From Mycobacterium paraseoulense (GTDB lineage Bacteria > Actinomycetota > Actinomycetes > Mycobacteriales > Mycobacteriaceae): a stretch of 64,000 nt of DNA. The notes under the pieces were generated by a model that worked only from the letters and a program-made list of their open reading frames with translations, did no database searches and was not told where the DNA came from. Both the position numbers and the translations under genes were made by a program. This document shows, piece after piece, positions 32,036-39,943 of the stretch; the first letter of the stretch is position 1; the number at the start of each line of letters is the position of its first letter. The DNA is taken from NCBI RefSeq assembly GCF_010731655.1, contig NZ_AP022619.1:1302001-1366000 (forward strand), written 5' to 3'.

Positions 32036-32092
32036 AGACCCCGCGGCGCCGTGGGCGCGGTTGTCCGCGGCGCCGGTACGTATTCTTTGACT

Positions 32093-32845
32093 ATGGCTAA
32101 ACCCCGCACCGCCGCTCAGAGCAAGGCCGCCCGGGCGCAGGCGCAGGCCGCGCGCAAGGCCGCCGCCAAGGAGCGGCGCGCCCAGTTGTGGCAGGCGTTC
32201 AACCTGCAACGCCAGGAGGACAAGCGCCTGTTGCCCTACATGATCGGCGCCTTCGTGCTGATCGTGGGCATTTCGGTGGCGGTCGGCGTCTGGGCGGGCG
32301 GGCTGACGATGATCACGCTGATCCCGTTCGGCGTGCTGCTCGGCGGGCTGGTCACCTTCATCATCTTCGGCCGCCGCGCCCAGAAGAGCGTCTACAGCAA
32401 GGCCGAGGGCCAAACCGGCGCGGCCGCATGGGCTTTGGACAACCTGCGCGGCAAGTGGCGGGTGACGCCCGGGGTGGCGGCGACAGGCCACCTCGACGCG
32501 GTGCACCGGGTCGTCGGCCGCCCCGGCGTCATCTTGGTGGCCGAAGGGTCGTCGGCCCGGGTCCGGCCGCTGCTGGCCCAGGAGAAGAAGCGCACCGCGC
32601 GGCTGATCGGCGACGTGCCGATCTACGACCTGGTCGTCGGCAACGGCGACGACGAGGTTCCGCTGGCCAAGCTGGAGCGCCACCTCAACCGCCTACCGGC
32701 CAACATCACCGCCAAACAGATGGACACGCTGGAGTCCCGGCTGGCCGCGCTGGGGACGCGGGCCGGCGCCGCGGTCCTACCCAAGGGGCCGCTGCCCAAC
32801 GCCGGCAAGATGCGCGGCGTGCAGCGCACCGTGCGCCGCAAGTAG
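32093..32845 (+). CDS. Rv2219-like DUF4191 membrane protein
   Basis: A 250-residue protein with a basic N-terminal coiled region (QSKAARAQAQAARKAAAKER), two adjacent membrane spans (MIGAFVLIVGISVAVGVW and MITLIPFGVLLGGLVTFIIF) and a soluble C-terminal part of about 150 residues. This is the DUF4191 plan, with the same length as M. tuberculosis Rv2219. The ATG at 32093 is preceded by TATTCT 6 nt upstream, so it may have its own leaderless promoter. Function is unknown; it consistently follows lipA in mycobacteria. Confidence 0.9.
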   Translation: MAKPRTAAQSKAARAQAQAARKAAAKERRAQLWQAFNLQRQEDKRLLPYMIGAFVLIVGISVAVGVWAGGLTMITLIPFGVLLGGLVTFIIFGRRAQKSVYSKAEGQTGAAAWALDNLRGKWRVTPGVAATGHLDAVHRVVGRPGVILVAEGSSARVRPLLAQEKKRTARLIGDVPIYDLVVGNGDDEVPLAKLERHLNRLPANITAKQMDTLESRLAALGTRAGAAVLPKGPLPNAGKMRGVQRTVRRK

Positions 32846-33061
32846 CCGCGGCGAGCGCAAGCGCGGCGCAGCCGGGCGCCGCGGGTCGCCGCCATCCAAC
32901 TCCGCGGCGATCGCAAGCGCGGCGCAGCCGGGCGCCGCGGGTCGCCGCCATCCAACTCCGCGGCGATCGCAAGCGCGGCGCAGCCGGGCGCCGCGGGTCG
33001 CCGCCATCCAACTCCGCGGTGATCGCAAGCGCGGCGCAGCCGGGCGCCGCGGGTCGCCGCC
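32846..33061. repeat. 56-bp tandem repeat, 3.9 copies, each with a GC hairpin
   Basis: Units begin at 32846, 32902, 32958 and 33014, exactly 56 bp apart and nearly identical; the differences seen are gcgagc for gcgatc in unit 1 and gtgatc in unit 4. Each unit contains an interrupted palindrome: GGCGA and TCGCC outer arms, CGCGGCGC and GCGCCGCG inner arms, and an AGCCGG loop. The array starts on the base after the stop of the Rv2219-like gene and ends 8 nt before the convergent RDD stop. It resembles a MIRU/VNTR-type locus, so copy number may vary between strains. No spacers are present, so it is not CRISPR. Confidence 0.85.
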
Positions 33062-33068
33062 GTCGGGT

Positions 33069-33491
33069 TCAGCGGCGCACGACCGCCGTTGCGGTCAGCC
33101 GATCCTGCAGGCCGCGACCGTCCCAGTCGGTGAACAACGCGGGGACGACGGTGCCGACGAGCACGCCCCGCACCCCCGCGCGGACGATGCCGACCGACGG
33201 CCTCCCGTCGACCGTCACGACGTGCAGACCCAGCACCAGCTGCCCCGGCGTGAAGCTGAACAGCCGGACCGAGACCACGCCGAGCACGAACCAGATTGCC
33301 AGCACCGCCGTCGCCAGCGTGTGTTCGGAGAAGACGCCGAAGCGCAGGCCCAGCGCCGCCAGGCCGTAGGAGATCAGCCAGTCGATCATGAGCGCGCCCA
33401 GCCGGCGTCCCATCGGGGCCAGGGATCCCGGTCCGCTCGCCGGCAGGCCCAGCCTCTCGCCGGGGAACGCGGATCGCGGTTCCGGCGTCAT
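33069..33491 (-). CDS. RDD family membrane protein
   Basis: A 140-residue membrane protein. It contains the RDD pattern: RRLGALMIDWLISYGLAAL (Arg and Asp in span 1), LATAVLAIWFVLGVVSVRLF, and TPGQLVLGLHVVTVDG, then a last hydrophobic stretch and DWDGRGLQDRLTATAVV. This fits Rv2219A of M. tuberculosis in size and place. The ATG at 33491 is preferred since the segment before RRLG is of normal length; a longer frame to 33695 is unsupported. RDD proteins may be ion exchangers, but the role here is unknown. Confidence 0.88.
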   Translation of the reverse strand: MTPEPRSAFPGERLGLPASGPGSLAPMGRRLGALMIDWLISYGLAALGLRFGVFSEHTLATAVLAIWFVLGVVSVRLFSFTPGQLVLGLHVVTVDGRPSVGIVRAGVRGVLVGTVVPALFTDWDGRGLQDRLTATAVVRR

Positions 33492-33721
33492 CGGCCCAGA
33501 CCGGCGTTCGGCTTCCCCGCGTGCACGGCCTGTAGTCGAGAGTGAGCGCTGCGCTCGCGCGCCCGACCAGATACGATCTTGCGATCCATGGCCCCACAAT
33601 AGAACCCGCCGCCGACCCCACCTGTTTGGTGGATGACACTGGTCGCGTAACCTGCGCGCAACACGGGGTTGACTGGCGGGCAACATCTGCTCCATAGCGT
33701 CAGGCCGCGGATCTCACCAGT

Positions 33722-33728
33722 AAAGGAG
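33722..33728 (+). promoter_or_regulatory. Strong ribosome binding site of glnA1
   Basis: AAAGGAG lies 7 nt before the GTG start of glnA1, close to the ideal anti-16S match, and fixes the start. It fits the very high expression expected of GlnA1. Confidence 0.8.
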
Positions 33729-33735
33729 CATTTCT

Positions 33736-35172
33736 GTGACGGAAACGACGCCCGACGACGTCTTCAAACTCGTCAAGGACGAGAACGTCGAGTTTGTCGA
33801 CGTCCGGTTCTGTGATTTGCCAGGCATCATGCAGCACTTCACGATTCCGGTTTCGTTTTTCGATGAGAGCGTCTTCGAGGACGGCTTGGCCTTCGACGGC
33901 TCCTCGATTCGCGGATTCCAGTCCATCCACGAATCCGACATGCTGCTCCTGCCCGACCCCGCGACGGCGCAGATCGACCTGTTCACCGAATACAAGACAC
34001 TGAACCTGAACTTCTTCGTGCACGACCCGTTCACGCTCGAGCCGTACTCGCGCGACCCGCGCAACATCGCCCGCAAGGCGGAGAACTACCTGATCAGCAC
34101 CGGCGTCGCGGACACCGCCTACTTCGGCGCTGAGGCGGAGTTCTACATCTTCGACTCGGTGAGCTTCGACTCGCGCACCAACGGCTCCTTCTACGAGGTG
34201 GACGCGATCTCGGGCTGGTGGAACACCGGCGAGCCCACCGAGAACGACGGCACCCCCAACCGTGGCTACAAGGTCCGGCCCAAGGGTGGCTACTTCCCGG
34301 TCGCTCCCGTCGACCACTACGTCGACCTGCGCGCCACGATGCTGTCGAACCTCATCAAGGCCGGCTTCAGCCTGGAGAAGGGCCACCACGAGGTGGGCAG
34401 CGGCGGGCAGGCCGAGATCAACTACAAGTTCAACACCCTCCTGCACGCCGCCGACGACATGCAGCTGTACAAGTACATCGTCAAGAACACCGCCTGGCAG
34501 AACGGCAAGACCGTCACCTTCATGCCCAAGCCACTGTTCGGCGACAACGGGTCCGGCATGCACACCCACCAGTCGCTGTGGAAGGACGGCAGCCCGTTGA
34601 TGTACGACGAGACCGGCTACGCCGGCCTGTCGGACACCGCCCGCCACTACATCGGCGGCCTGCTGCACCACGCCCCGTCGCTGCTGGCCTTCACCAACCC
34701 GACCGTCAACTCCTACAAGCGACTGGTCCCGGGTTACGAGGCGCCGATCAACCTGGTCTACAGCCAGCGTAACCGCTCGGCGTGTGTGCGGATCCCGATC
34801 ACCGGCAGCAACCCGAAGGCCAAGCGCCTCGAGTTCCGTTGCCCCGACTCGTCGGGCAACCCCTACCTGGCGTTCTCGGCGATGCTGATGGCGGGGCTGG
34901 ACGGCATCAAGAACAAGATCGAGCCGCAGGCCCCGGTGGACAAGGACCTGTACGAGTTGCCGCCGGAGGAGGCCGCCAACATCCCGCAGGCGCCCACCCA
35001 GCTGTCCGCGGTGATCGACCGGCTGGAAGAGGACCACGAATACCTCACTGAGGGCGGCGTTTTCACGCCCGACCTGATCGAGACGTGGATCAGCTTCAAG
35101 CGCGAGAACGAGATCATGCCGGTGCAGATCCGGCCGCACCCGTACGAGTTCGCGCTGTACTACGACGTCTGA
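33736..35172 (+). CDS. glnA1: Glutamine synthetase type I
   Basis: Main ammonium-assimilating enzyme: glutamate, ammonia and ATP to glutamine; a dodecamer, also exported in pathogenic mycobacteria. The 478 residues equal the M. tuberculosis length. Visible are [25 protein letters not shown] (metal Glu), [15 protein letters not shown], the [14 protein letters not shown] nucleotide-binding segment and NRSACVRIP. Tyr406 in [11 protein letters not shown] is the adenylylation site used by GlnE, encoded 5.4 kb away. It starts at GTG 33736 behind AAAGGAG. A terminator-like hairpin follows the stop. Confidence 0.98.
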   Translation: MTETTPDDVFKLVKDENVEFVDVRFCDLPGIMQHFTIPVSFFDESVFEDGLAFDGSSIRGFQSIHESDMLLLPDPATAQIDLFTEYKTLNLNFFVHDPFTLEPYSRDPRNIARKAENYLISTGVADTAYFGAEAEFYIFDSVSFDSRTNGSFYEVDAISGWWNTGEPTENDGTPNRGYKVRPKGGYFPVAPVDHYVDLRATMLSNLIKAGFSLEKGHHEVGSGGQAEINYKFNTLLHAADDMQLYKYIVKNTAWQNGKTVTFMPKPLFGDNGSGMHTHQSLWKDGSPLMYDETGYAGLSDTARHYIGGLLHHAPSLLAFTNPTVNSYKRLVPGYEAPINLVYSQRNRSACVRIPITGSNPKAKRLEFRCPDSSGNPYLAFSAMLMAGLDGIKNKIEPQAPVDKDLYELPPEEAANIPQAPTQLSAVIDRLEEDHEYLTEGGVFTPDLIETWISFKRENEIMPVQIRPHPYEFALYYDV

Positions 35173-35197
35173 GTCGAGGGGCATCCGCTAGACGACG

Positions 35198-35242
35198 CCA
35201 CCCGCGCCGCGATCGCATCGCCGATTGCCACGCGGGTGGTTT
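35198..35242 (+). terminator. Terminator of glnA1
   Basis: CCACCCGCG (35198-35206) pairs perfectly with CGCGGGTGG (35231-35239) across a 24-nt loop and is followed by TTT. It is 25 nt after the glnA1 stop. Its form is that of an intrinsic terminator with a short U-tract. Confidence 0.6.
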
Positions 35243-35364
35243 CGTCTGTGCGGAGCCCCACCGCCCCGTGCGTCCGTCGGCGCCACGGCACGGTGCTCGT
35301 CGACGCCGAAAGTTAAGATTGAAACTCTTGCGGCGGCAAGGGATCCGGCGTTAACTTTTCGGCC

Positions 35365-35526
35365 ATGACTATCAGCACCGCACAGGTAATGGTTGGGGGC
35401 GGCGGCGGCCGCTTCGGAGGGGGCGGCGGCGGCCGCTTCGGAGGCGGCGGCGGCGCGGGCCGCGTTAGCGGAGGCGGCGGCGGCGCGGGCCGCGTTAGCG
35501 GAGGCGGCGGCGGCGCGGGCCGCTAA
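35365..35526 (+). CDS. Glycine-repeat mini-protein (possible peptide precursor), unknown
   Basis: A 53-codon frame with ATG and TAA. Residues 1-10 (MTISTAQVMV) contain no repeats; the remaining 43 are runs of five or six Gly broken by RF (twice) and by AGRVS or AGR (three times). At the DNA level this is two copies of a 24-bp unit and nearly three of a 30-bp unit. A TAAGAT -10-like hexamer lies at 35314-35319; no good Shine-Dalgarno sequence is close to the ATG. A leader plus repeated Gly-rich core is reminiscent of RiPP precursors, but no modifying enzyme or exporter is adjacent. Convergent with the GNAT gene, 4 nt apart. It could be a non-coding tandem repeat that happens to be open. Confidence 0.45.
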   Translation: MTISTAQVMVGGGGGRFGGGGGGRFGGGGGAGRVSGGGGGAGRVSGGGGGAGR

Positions 35527-35530
35527 CCGA

Positions 35531-36085
35531 TCACACGATCGGGCCGGGCGGCTCGTCGACCTGTTCGGCTGCGCCGAACAGGTCGAGTTGCATCCACGCG
35601 ACGTCGTGCCAGCGGCCGTGTTTCCATTCGACGCGCCGATACAGGCCGGCGTCTCGAAACCCGAATGACCGGTGAAACTCCACGCTGGCCTCGTTCGGTT
35701 GGGTGATGCCGGCGAAAGCCCTGCGGTAGCCACGCTCGGTGAGCCGGCGTAGCAGTCGCGTGTAGAGCCGGCGACCGGCGCCCGTGCGCCGCTGGTCTGA
35801 GTCGACATAGATTCCGGTTTCGGCCGACCACTGGAAACTGGGCAGGCGCACGAGTGCGTGGCCGTAGGCGAAGCCGACGACCCGGCCCGCACGTTCGAGG
35901 ACGAGCCATTCGTGGGCTTCGCGGGCGGCGGCGATGCGACTGGCCATCTCCCCCACGCTCGGGACTTCGATTTCCCAGCTGATCGTCGTGTCCTCGACAT
36001 ACGGGCGATAGACCGCGAGGCATCCCGCGGCGTCCTCCGCGTACGCCGGACGCACCCGGCCGAGGTTGGCTGGCATGCCCGGCAT
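35531..36085 (-). CDS. GNAT family N-acetyltransferase (phosphinothricin acetyltransferase-like)
   Basis: A 184-residue GNAT enzyme. It has VRPAYAEDAAGCLAVYRPYV at the start, the ETGIYVDSDQRRTGAGRRLY segment in which RRTGAG forms the acetyl-CoA pyrophosphate loop, GYRRAFAGITQPNEASVEFHRSFGF, and an aromatic C-terminal WKHGRWHDVAWMQLDL. These are features of the PAT/Bar subgroup that acetylates amino-acid analogues or methionine sulfoximine-like compounds. The position next to glnA1, whose inhibitors are such analogues, is suggestive but may be chance. Start taken as ATG 36085; ATG 36076 is also possible. Confidence 0.85.
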   Translation of the reverse strand: MPGMPANLGRVRPAYAEDAAGCLAVYRPYVEDTTISWEIEVPSVGEMASRIAAAREAHEWLVLERAGRVVGFAYGHALVRLPSFQWSAETGIYVDSDQRRTGAGRRLYTRLLRRLTERGYRRAFAGITQPNEASVEFHRSFGFRDAGLYRRVEWKHGRWHDVAWMQLDLFGAAEQVDEPPGPIV

Positions 36086-36140
36086 TCTTCCAGGCTTGCA
36101 AGCGGTTTCGTCGGCGCACGCTCCCACCATCCGTCGGTGT

Positions 36141-36188
36141 CACATAAGCCACGGCGACCGTTTCCGTCGTGTCTTCACGTGGGTTAAG
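36141..36188 (+). repeat. Imperfect direct repeat, copy 1 (GNAT side)
   Basis: 48 nt, of which 38 by hand count match 38994-39041. Shared text includes ACATAA, CCACGGCG, GTTTCCG and GGTTAAG in the same order and spacing. It lies in the 256-nt non-coding gap between the GNAT and acyltransferase genes, where nothing else is evident. Confidence 0.6.
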
Positions 36189-36341
36189 TGTCGCGGGGAA
36201 ACGACGATCAAGGAACGCGGGCCTCTTGATCCCGCGAGACTGACATTGTGCGGTGGGGTCGCCCGGTGCGGAGTAAACGAGACCCGAAACAACCCCTCAC
36301 ACCAATGGTTCGGCGCGAGTCCCGCCGAAATGCTGCAGATA

Positions 36342-38525
36342 TTAGCCGAGGACGACCGCGCGGTCGGCCAGTGCATCAATTACCGGCGCCAAGAGTTGCG
36401 CATACCTGGATGTCAGATGAAACTCGTTGTGGTACACGAGGGTGTTGCCCACGAAGGCCGGGCAGCGATCGGCCGTGCAGAATAGCTCGGTGACGTCGGC
36501 GTATTGTCCGCCAGCGGCTTTCGTGGCGGCGCTCTCAGCGGCCATACCAGGTTCGTCAACCGCGGTCGTCCTCGGCGACGAACAGGCCGTCGCGTCATCT
36601 AGGTGAACGGACAGGCACTCCGGCACATCTGAATGCAGATCCGGAATTGGCCCTAGCACCAACACATTCGCGCCGGTACCCCGCAACTCTCGCAAAAGGC
36701 GGGTAAGGCTGTCATTCCACGCCCGGCCGTAGGGAGGGAAACCCGTGTGTAGATCGTGGCGCAACATGCTAAGCACGACCAGCCGCGGGTGCTCACTCTG
36801 TAAGCGACCGAGGGTTCGTCCGCGCCACTGATCGCATTCCGTGTACTTCCGCTGCAGGAGAGCGTTGGTAAAGGGCAGGTCCAACATCGGGCAGGAAGCC
36901 TTGCTCAGGGTCTCCAGCCGCCAGTGCCGCTGGACGGCGACCTGCTGGAGCGCGGAGCCCCACATCCCGGCAGTCGAATCGCCGATCAACGCCACCGTGG
37001 TCGTCGAGGCAGTGTCGCCCGATGCGCACTCGGGCTGGTCGATCTCTAACAGATTGAGCACGCAACTCTTTGAGTTGGTTCCTGCTTTAACCGCGTCGGC
37101 AAGCGATGGGTCGAGGTTCGACGGTAGGGCCTTAAGTTCGGCGGATGCCGCAACCGCGGACTGTACTTGCGCGAACGCATGCTGCACCGCCGCGTCGTAC
37201 AACTCGGCGTTTCGCCCCGTCGGCAAAGGACCGACGGCGACCGTCAGGGTTGGCGCCGCCGGTCCGCGGCCGACCGGGTCAGGCACCAATACCAGCAGGG
37301 CCACACCCACACACACCGCTAGCGCGGTGGTGGCACCGCCGAGAGCCAGACTGCGGGTTGCCGATCGGCGCACCGAAGCGGCATACCGGAAGGGGTTCTC
37401 GATGAGGCGCAACGTGAGCACGGCCAAGCCAAGGGAGACGGCAAGCGCTGCCAGGCCATCCACGGGTCCCAGGCCCGAACGGCCCAGCAATGGAGGCGCG
37501 AGCAGGAGTACCGGCCAGTGCCAGAGGTACCACGAGTACGACACCCGGCCGACCGCTCGCATGGGCGCCAACGCCAAGAGTCGGCCGCATCCCCAGGCAG
37601 GTCCAGCACAGCCCGCGCCTATCACCAGCGCTGTGCCGAGCACGGGCAGCAGCGCGGCTGTCCCCGGGTAAGGAGTGGTTGCACCGATTGTGTTACAGGA
37701 CAGCAGGATCAGAACCAGACCTGCCCATCCCGCGATCGCGGCCGCGGATACCGGTAATCGGCGCCATTGGTTGGCGCTGAGGGCGACCAGGCCGCCTACT
37801 GCCAACTCCCACGCACGGGTGGGCAGCGAGAAGAATGCCACAGAAGGCGCCACATGAGTAGCCACCAGCGACACAGCAAACGACGCCGCACCGACCAGCG
37901 CCAAGACCAACAGGTACGGAGCTGACGTGGGCACCGCGCGCACCTCCGCGTGCCGACGGGTCCGCCGGATGAGCCACGCCGTGCCGATAATTATCGCGGG
38001 CCATAAGAGGTAAAACTGCTCCTCCACACCAAGAGACCAGTAGTGCTGAAACGGCGACGGCGGCCTGTAGGCGATTTGGTAGTCAACGCCTTGCACAGCG
38101 AACCGGTAGTTACCGACATAGAGCGCGCTGGCGATACCGTCACCGATAACGGTCCTGGCCTGCAAGGGGTTCAACAGCACAGCCGAGGCGATCGCGGTAA
38201 CGACGCCTACCGTGGCCGACGCAGGCAGTAGTCGGCGCGCTCGCGCACCGTAGAACCGACCGAGCCGGATGGTCCCGCCACTGCTCGCCTCGCGCCAGAG
38301 CAGCCCAGTGATCAGAAAGCCCGAAATGACGAAGAACACGTCCACGCCGACGAACCCACCACCCAAGCCAGGCATATTGCTATGGAAGAGGACAACGGCC
38401 AGCACCGCGACGGCACGTAAACCCTCGATATCTTGTCGGAATCCCGGACGTCGCGGGCGCTGGCCACTCGCCGCGGCGCCGTCACTGAGCGTCTCCGCCC
38501 CCGGCTCTATAGGTTTCCCTTTCAC
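36342..38525 (-). CDS. Membrane acyltransferase with C-terminal SGNH domain (OafA/YrhL type)
   Basis: A 727-residue protein. Residues 30 to about 390 form an acyltransferase-3 domain with about ten spans: RAVAVLAVVLFHSNMPGLGGGF (catalytic His), VDVFFVISGFLITGLL, FYGARARRLLPA and YSWYLWHWPVLLLAP. The C-terminal 300 residues are an extracytoplasmic SGNH hydrolase-like domain with ALIGDSTAGMWG (nucleophile Ser). The final block reads NEFHLTSRYAQLL, where families usually have Asp three residues before His. Such proteins O-acylate surface glycans. GTG at 38525 overlaps the stop of the upstream small ORF as GTGA. Lower GC than its neighbours and flanking repeats suggest transfer. Confidence 0.88.
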   Translation of the reverse strand: MKGKPIEPGAETLSDGAAASGQRPRRPGFRQDIEGLRAVAVLAVVLFHSNMPGLGGGFVGVDVFFVISGFLITGLLWREASSGGTIRLGRFYGARARRLLPASATVGVVTAIASAVLLNPLQARTVIGDGIASALYVGNYRFAVQGVDYQIAYRPPSPFQHYWSLGVEEQFYLLWPAIIIGTAWLIRRTRRHAEVRAVPTSAPYLLVLALVGAASFAVSLVATHVAPSVAFFSLPTRAWELAVGGLVALSANQWRRLPVSAAAIAGWAGLVLILLSCNTIGATTPYPGTAALLPVLGTALVIGAGCAGPAWGCGRLLALAPMRAVGRVSYSWYLWHWPVLLLAPPLLGRSGLGPVDGLAALAVSLGLAVLTLRLIENPFRYAASVRRSATRSLALGGATTALAVCVGVALLVLVPDPVGRGPAAPTLTVAVGPLPTGRNAELYDAAVQHAFAQVQSAVAASAELKALPSNLDPSLADAVKAGTNSKSCVLNLLEIDQPECASGDTASTTTVALIGDSTAGMWGSALQQVAVQRHWRLETLSKASCPMLDLPFTNALLQRKYTECDQWRGRTLGRLQSEHPRLVVLSMLRHDLHTGFPPYGRAWNDSLTRLLRELRGTGANVLVLGPIPDLHSDVPECLSVHLDDATACSSPRTTAVDEPGMAAESAATKAAGGQYADVTELFCTADRCPAFVGNTLVYHNEFHLTSRYAQLLAPVIDALADRAVVLG

Positions 38526-38842
38526 GTCAGTGCCTCGAGCGGGCAGAAGTCACCTTCGGGCCGTGGTTCAGGTTCTTCGACCGCGATCCAGCTGCGGCTC
38601 GGCGAATCACATGAGATTCCGGGTGCGAACCAATCGCGCATCAGCGACGGCCAGTTGGCGATTGATCGGGAGCAGTTCCCGGAGTGTTTGAAGAACAGCT
38701 CGTCGTCGTAGCCCACACAGTGGTTGCGGTGTTCTTGATGGGCATTGGCGTGCGTCGATTTCATTCGATGGCTGGCGGGTTCTGCGCAGCAGCCGGTGGA
38801 GGGAGCTTGATCATCGGTGTCATATTTGGACGTCATGCCCAC
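38522..38842 (-). CDS. Small hypothetical protein coupled to the acyltransferase
   Basis: A 106-codon frame from GTG 38842 (internal ATGs at 38836 and downstream are possible starts). It is rich in Cys, His and Trp: six Cys overall, and the second half reads like a real protein (GYDDELFFKHSGNCSRS, NWPSLMRDWFAPGISC, SRSWIAVEEPEPRPEGD). Its TGA overlaps the acyltransferase GTG as GTGA, the spacing of coupled genes. No family is recognised, and no signal peptide or span is seen. Coding status is uncertain. Confidence 0.4.
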   Translation of the reverse strand: MGMTSKYDTDDQAPSTGCCAEPASHRMKSTHANAHQEHRNHCVGYDDELFFKHSGNCSRSIANWPSLMRDWFAPGISCDSPSRSWIAVEEPEPRPEGDFCPLEALT

Positions 38843-38993
38843 CCTTCTAGTCGTCTCCGTATTGTGCGCCAGGGCTGCGAGGGTCGCTCTATTATTGGGA
38901 AGATCGCCACACAGAACGCAGGTCGGGCGTCAATCAGCGGCAGCCGGATCATGGCGGCTGTCAGCACCGCACGCATTCAACCCCGAACCGCGA

Positions 38994-39041
38994 GACATAA
39001 ACCACGGCGGCGGTTTCCGGCGTGTCGTCGCCAAGGTTAAG
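38994..39041 (+). repeat. Imperfect direct repeat, copy 2 (oxidoreductase side)
   Basis: Matches 36141-36188 at 38 of 48 positions by hand count and in the same orientation. It sits just after the 3' end of the LLM oxidoreductase gene, in the 240-nt gap before the small ORF and acyltransferase. No other feature is evident in that gap; a frame at 38684-39040 is not convincing. Confidence 0.6.
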
Positions 39042-39082
39042 CGCTCGCGTGACGAAAAGCGAAAAAGCGGAAAAGCCGACGA

Positions 39083-39943
39083 TCAGCCGTCGAGCGCCAG
39101 GTCCTTGCGGAAGCGCTGCATGCCGTCGATCTTGTCGTCCAGCGAGGCGTCCGGCCCGGCATAGAACATCCACGGCATGGTGATTATCCCGGTGATGCCT
39201 GCGTCGGCGGCGCGCCGATAGTCGGCGGTGGTGAAGGCGTCGGTGAGCGGCGTCAGGATCGTGAAATCGTCCATAGACCGCCCGTTTTCGGCGCGCAATT
39301 CTCGCAGCCGCTCCACGGCCGCGATGGCGCGTTCGGTCTTGATCAGATCGCCGATCCAGCCGTCGTTGCGGGCCGCGCGGCGCAGCGCGATGTCGCTGAG
39401 GCCGCCGACGTACACCGGTATCGGCGGCGGCGTGGGCTCCATTTCCAGTCGAGGCGCGCGGTAGAACGCGCCCTCGAACTCCGTCCAGCCGGGCCGCCAC
39501 AGCGCCCGCATCAACTCGATGATCTCGTCGGTGCGTTTGCCGCGGGCCTCGAACCGCTCGCCCATCAACGCGAATTCCTCCCGGCACCAGCCGACGCCGA
39601 TGCCGAGTTCCACCCGGCCAGAGGCCAGAACCGCCGCGGTGCCAATGGCTTTGGCCGCCGAATAGGGGTTGCGCATCGCGGGGATGTAGACGGTGTTGAC
39701 GAACCGCAGGCGCATGGTGACCTGAGCCAGCGCACCGATGAGGACCCACGGATCGGGCCAGTCGGTGAAGGGCTGCCAGCGGCGTTCCCCGTCCTTGGTG
39801 TACGGGTACGGGGTCTCGAGGGTCTCGAGGTTGACGACATGGTCGGGTATGCCGATGCCGTCGTAGCCGAGTTCGTCGGCGGCCTTCGCGAGCTCGAGGA
39901 TCTCCCGGGTGTTCAGGAACGCGCTGCTGATGTAGAACTTCAC
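39083..39943 (-). CDS. LLM-class F420-dependent oxidoreductase
   Basis: A 286-residue luciferase-like monooxygenase-fold protein. Features: LAKAADELGYDGIGIPDHV, LRFVNTVYIPAMRNPY, ASGRVELGIGVGWCREEFALMG and FEARGKRTDEIIELMRALW, the TIGR03619-like F420 group of mycobacteria. The substrate is unknown. The GTG at 39943 ([10 protein letters not shown]) overlaps the thioesterase stop as GTGA, so it is the third gene of the glnE operon. Confidence 0.9.
   Translation of the reverse strand: MKFYISSAFLNTREILELAKAADELGYDGIGIPDHVVNLETLETPYPYTKDGERRWQPFTDWPDPWVLIGALAQVTMRLRFVNTVYIPAMRNPYSAAKAIGTAAVLASGRVELGIGVGWCREEFALMGERFEARGKRTDEIIELMRALWRPGWTEFEGAFYRAPRLEMEPTPPPIPVYVGGLSDIALRRAARNDGWIGDLIKTERAIAAVERLRELRAENGRSMDDFTILTPLTDAFTTADYRRAADAGITGIITMPWMFYAGPDASLDDKIDGMQRFRKDLALDG

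Noticed and set aside
32846..33061. CRISPR array
   Set aside because: Units are identical tandem 56-mers without spacers and contain long palindromes; no cas genes are in the window.
35188..36000. 270-codon minus-strand frame over the glycine repeats and GNAT gene
   Set aside because: Ala-rich reading of the repeat DNA plus an out-of-frame reading of the GNAT gene.
38684..39040. 118-codon plus-strand frame in the gap after the LLM oxidoreductase
   Set aside because: Composition changes along its length, it runs through the direct repeat and has no ribosome site.
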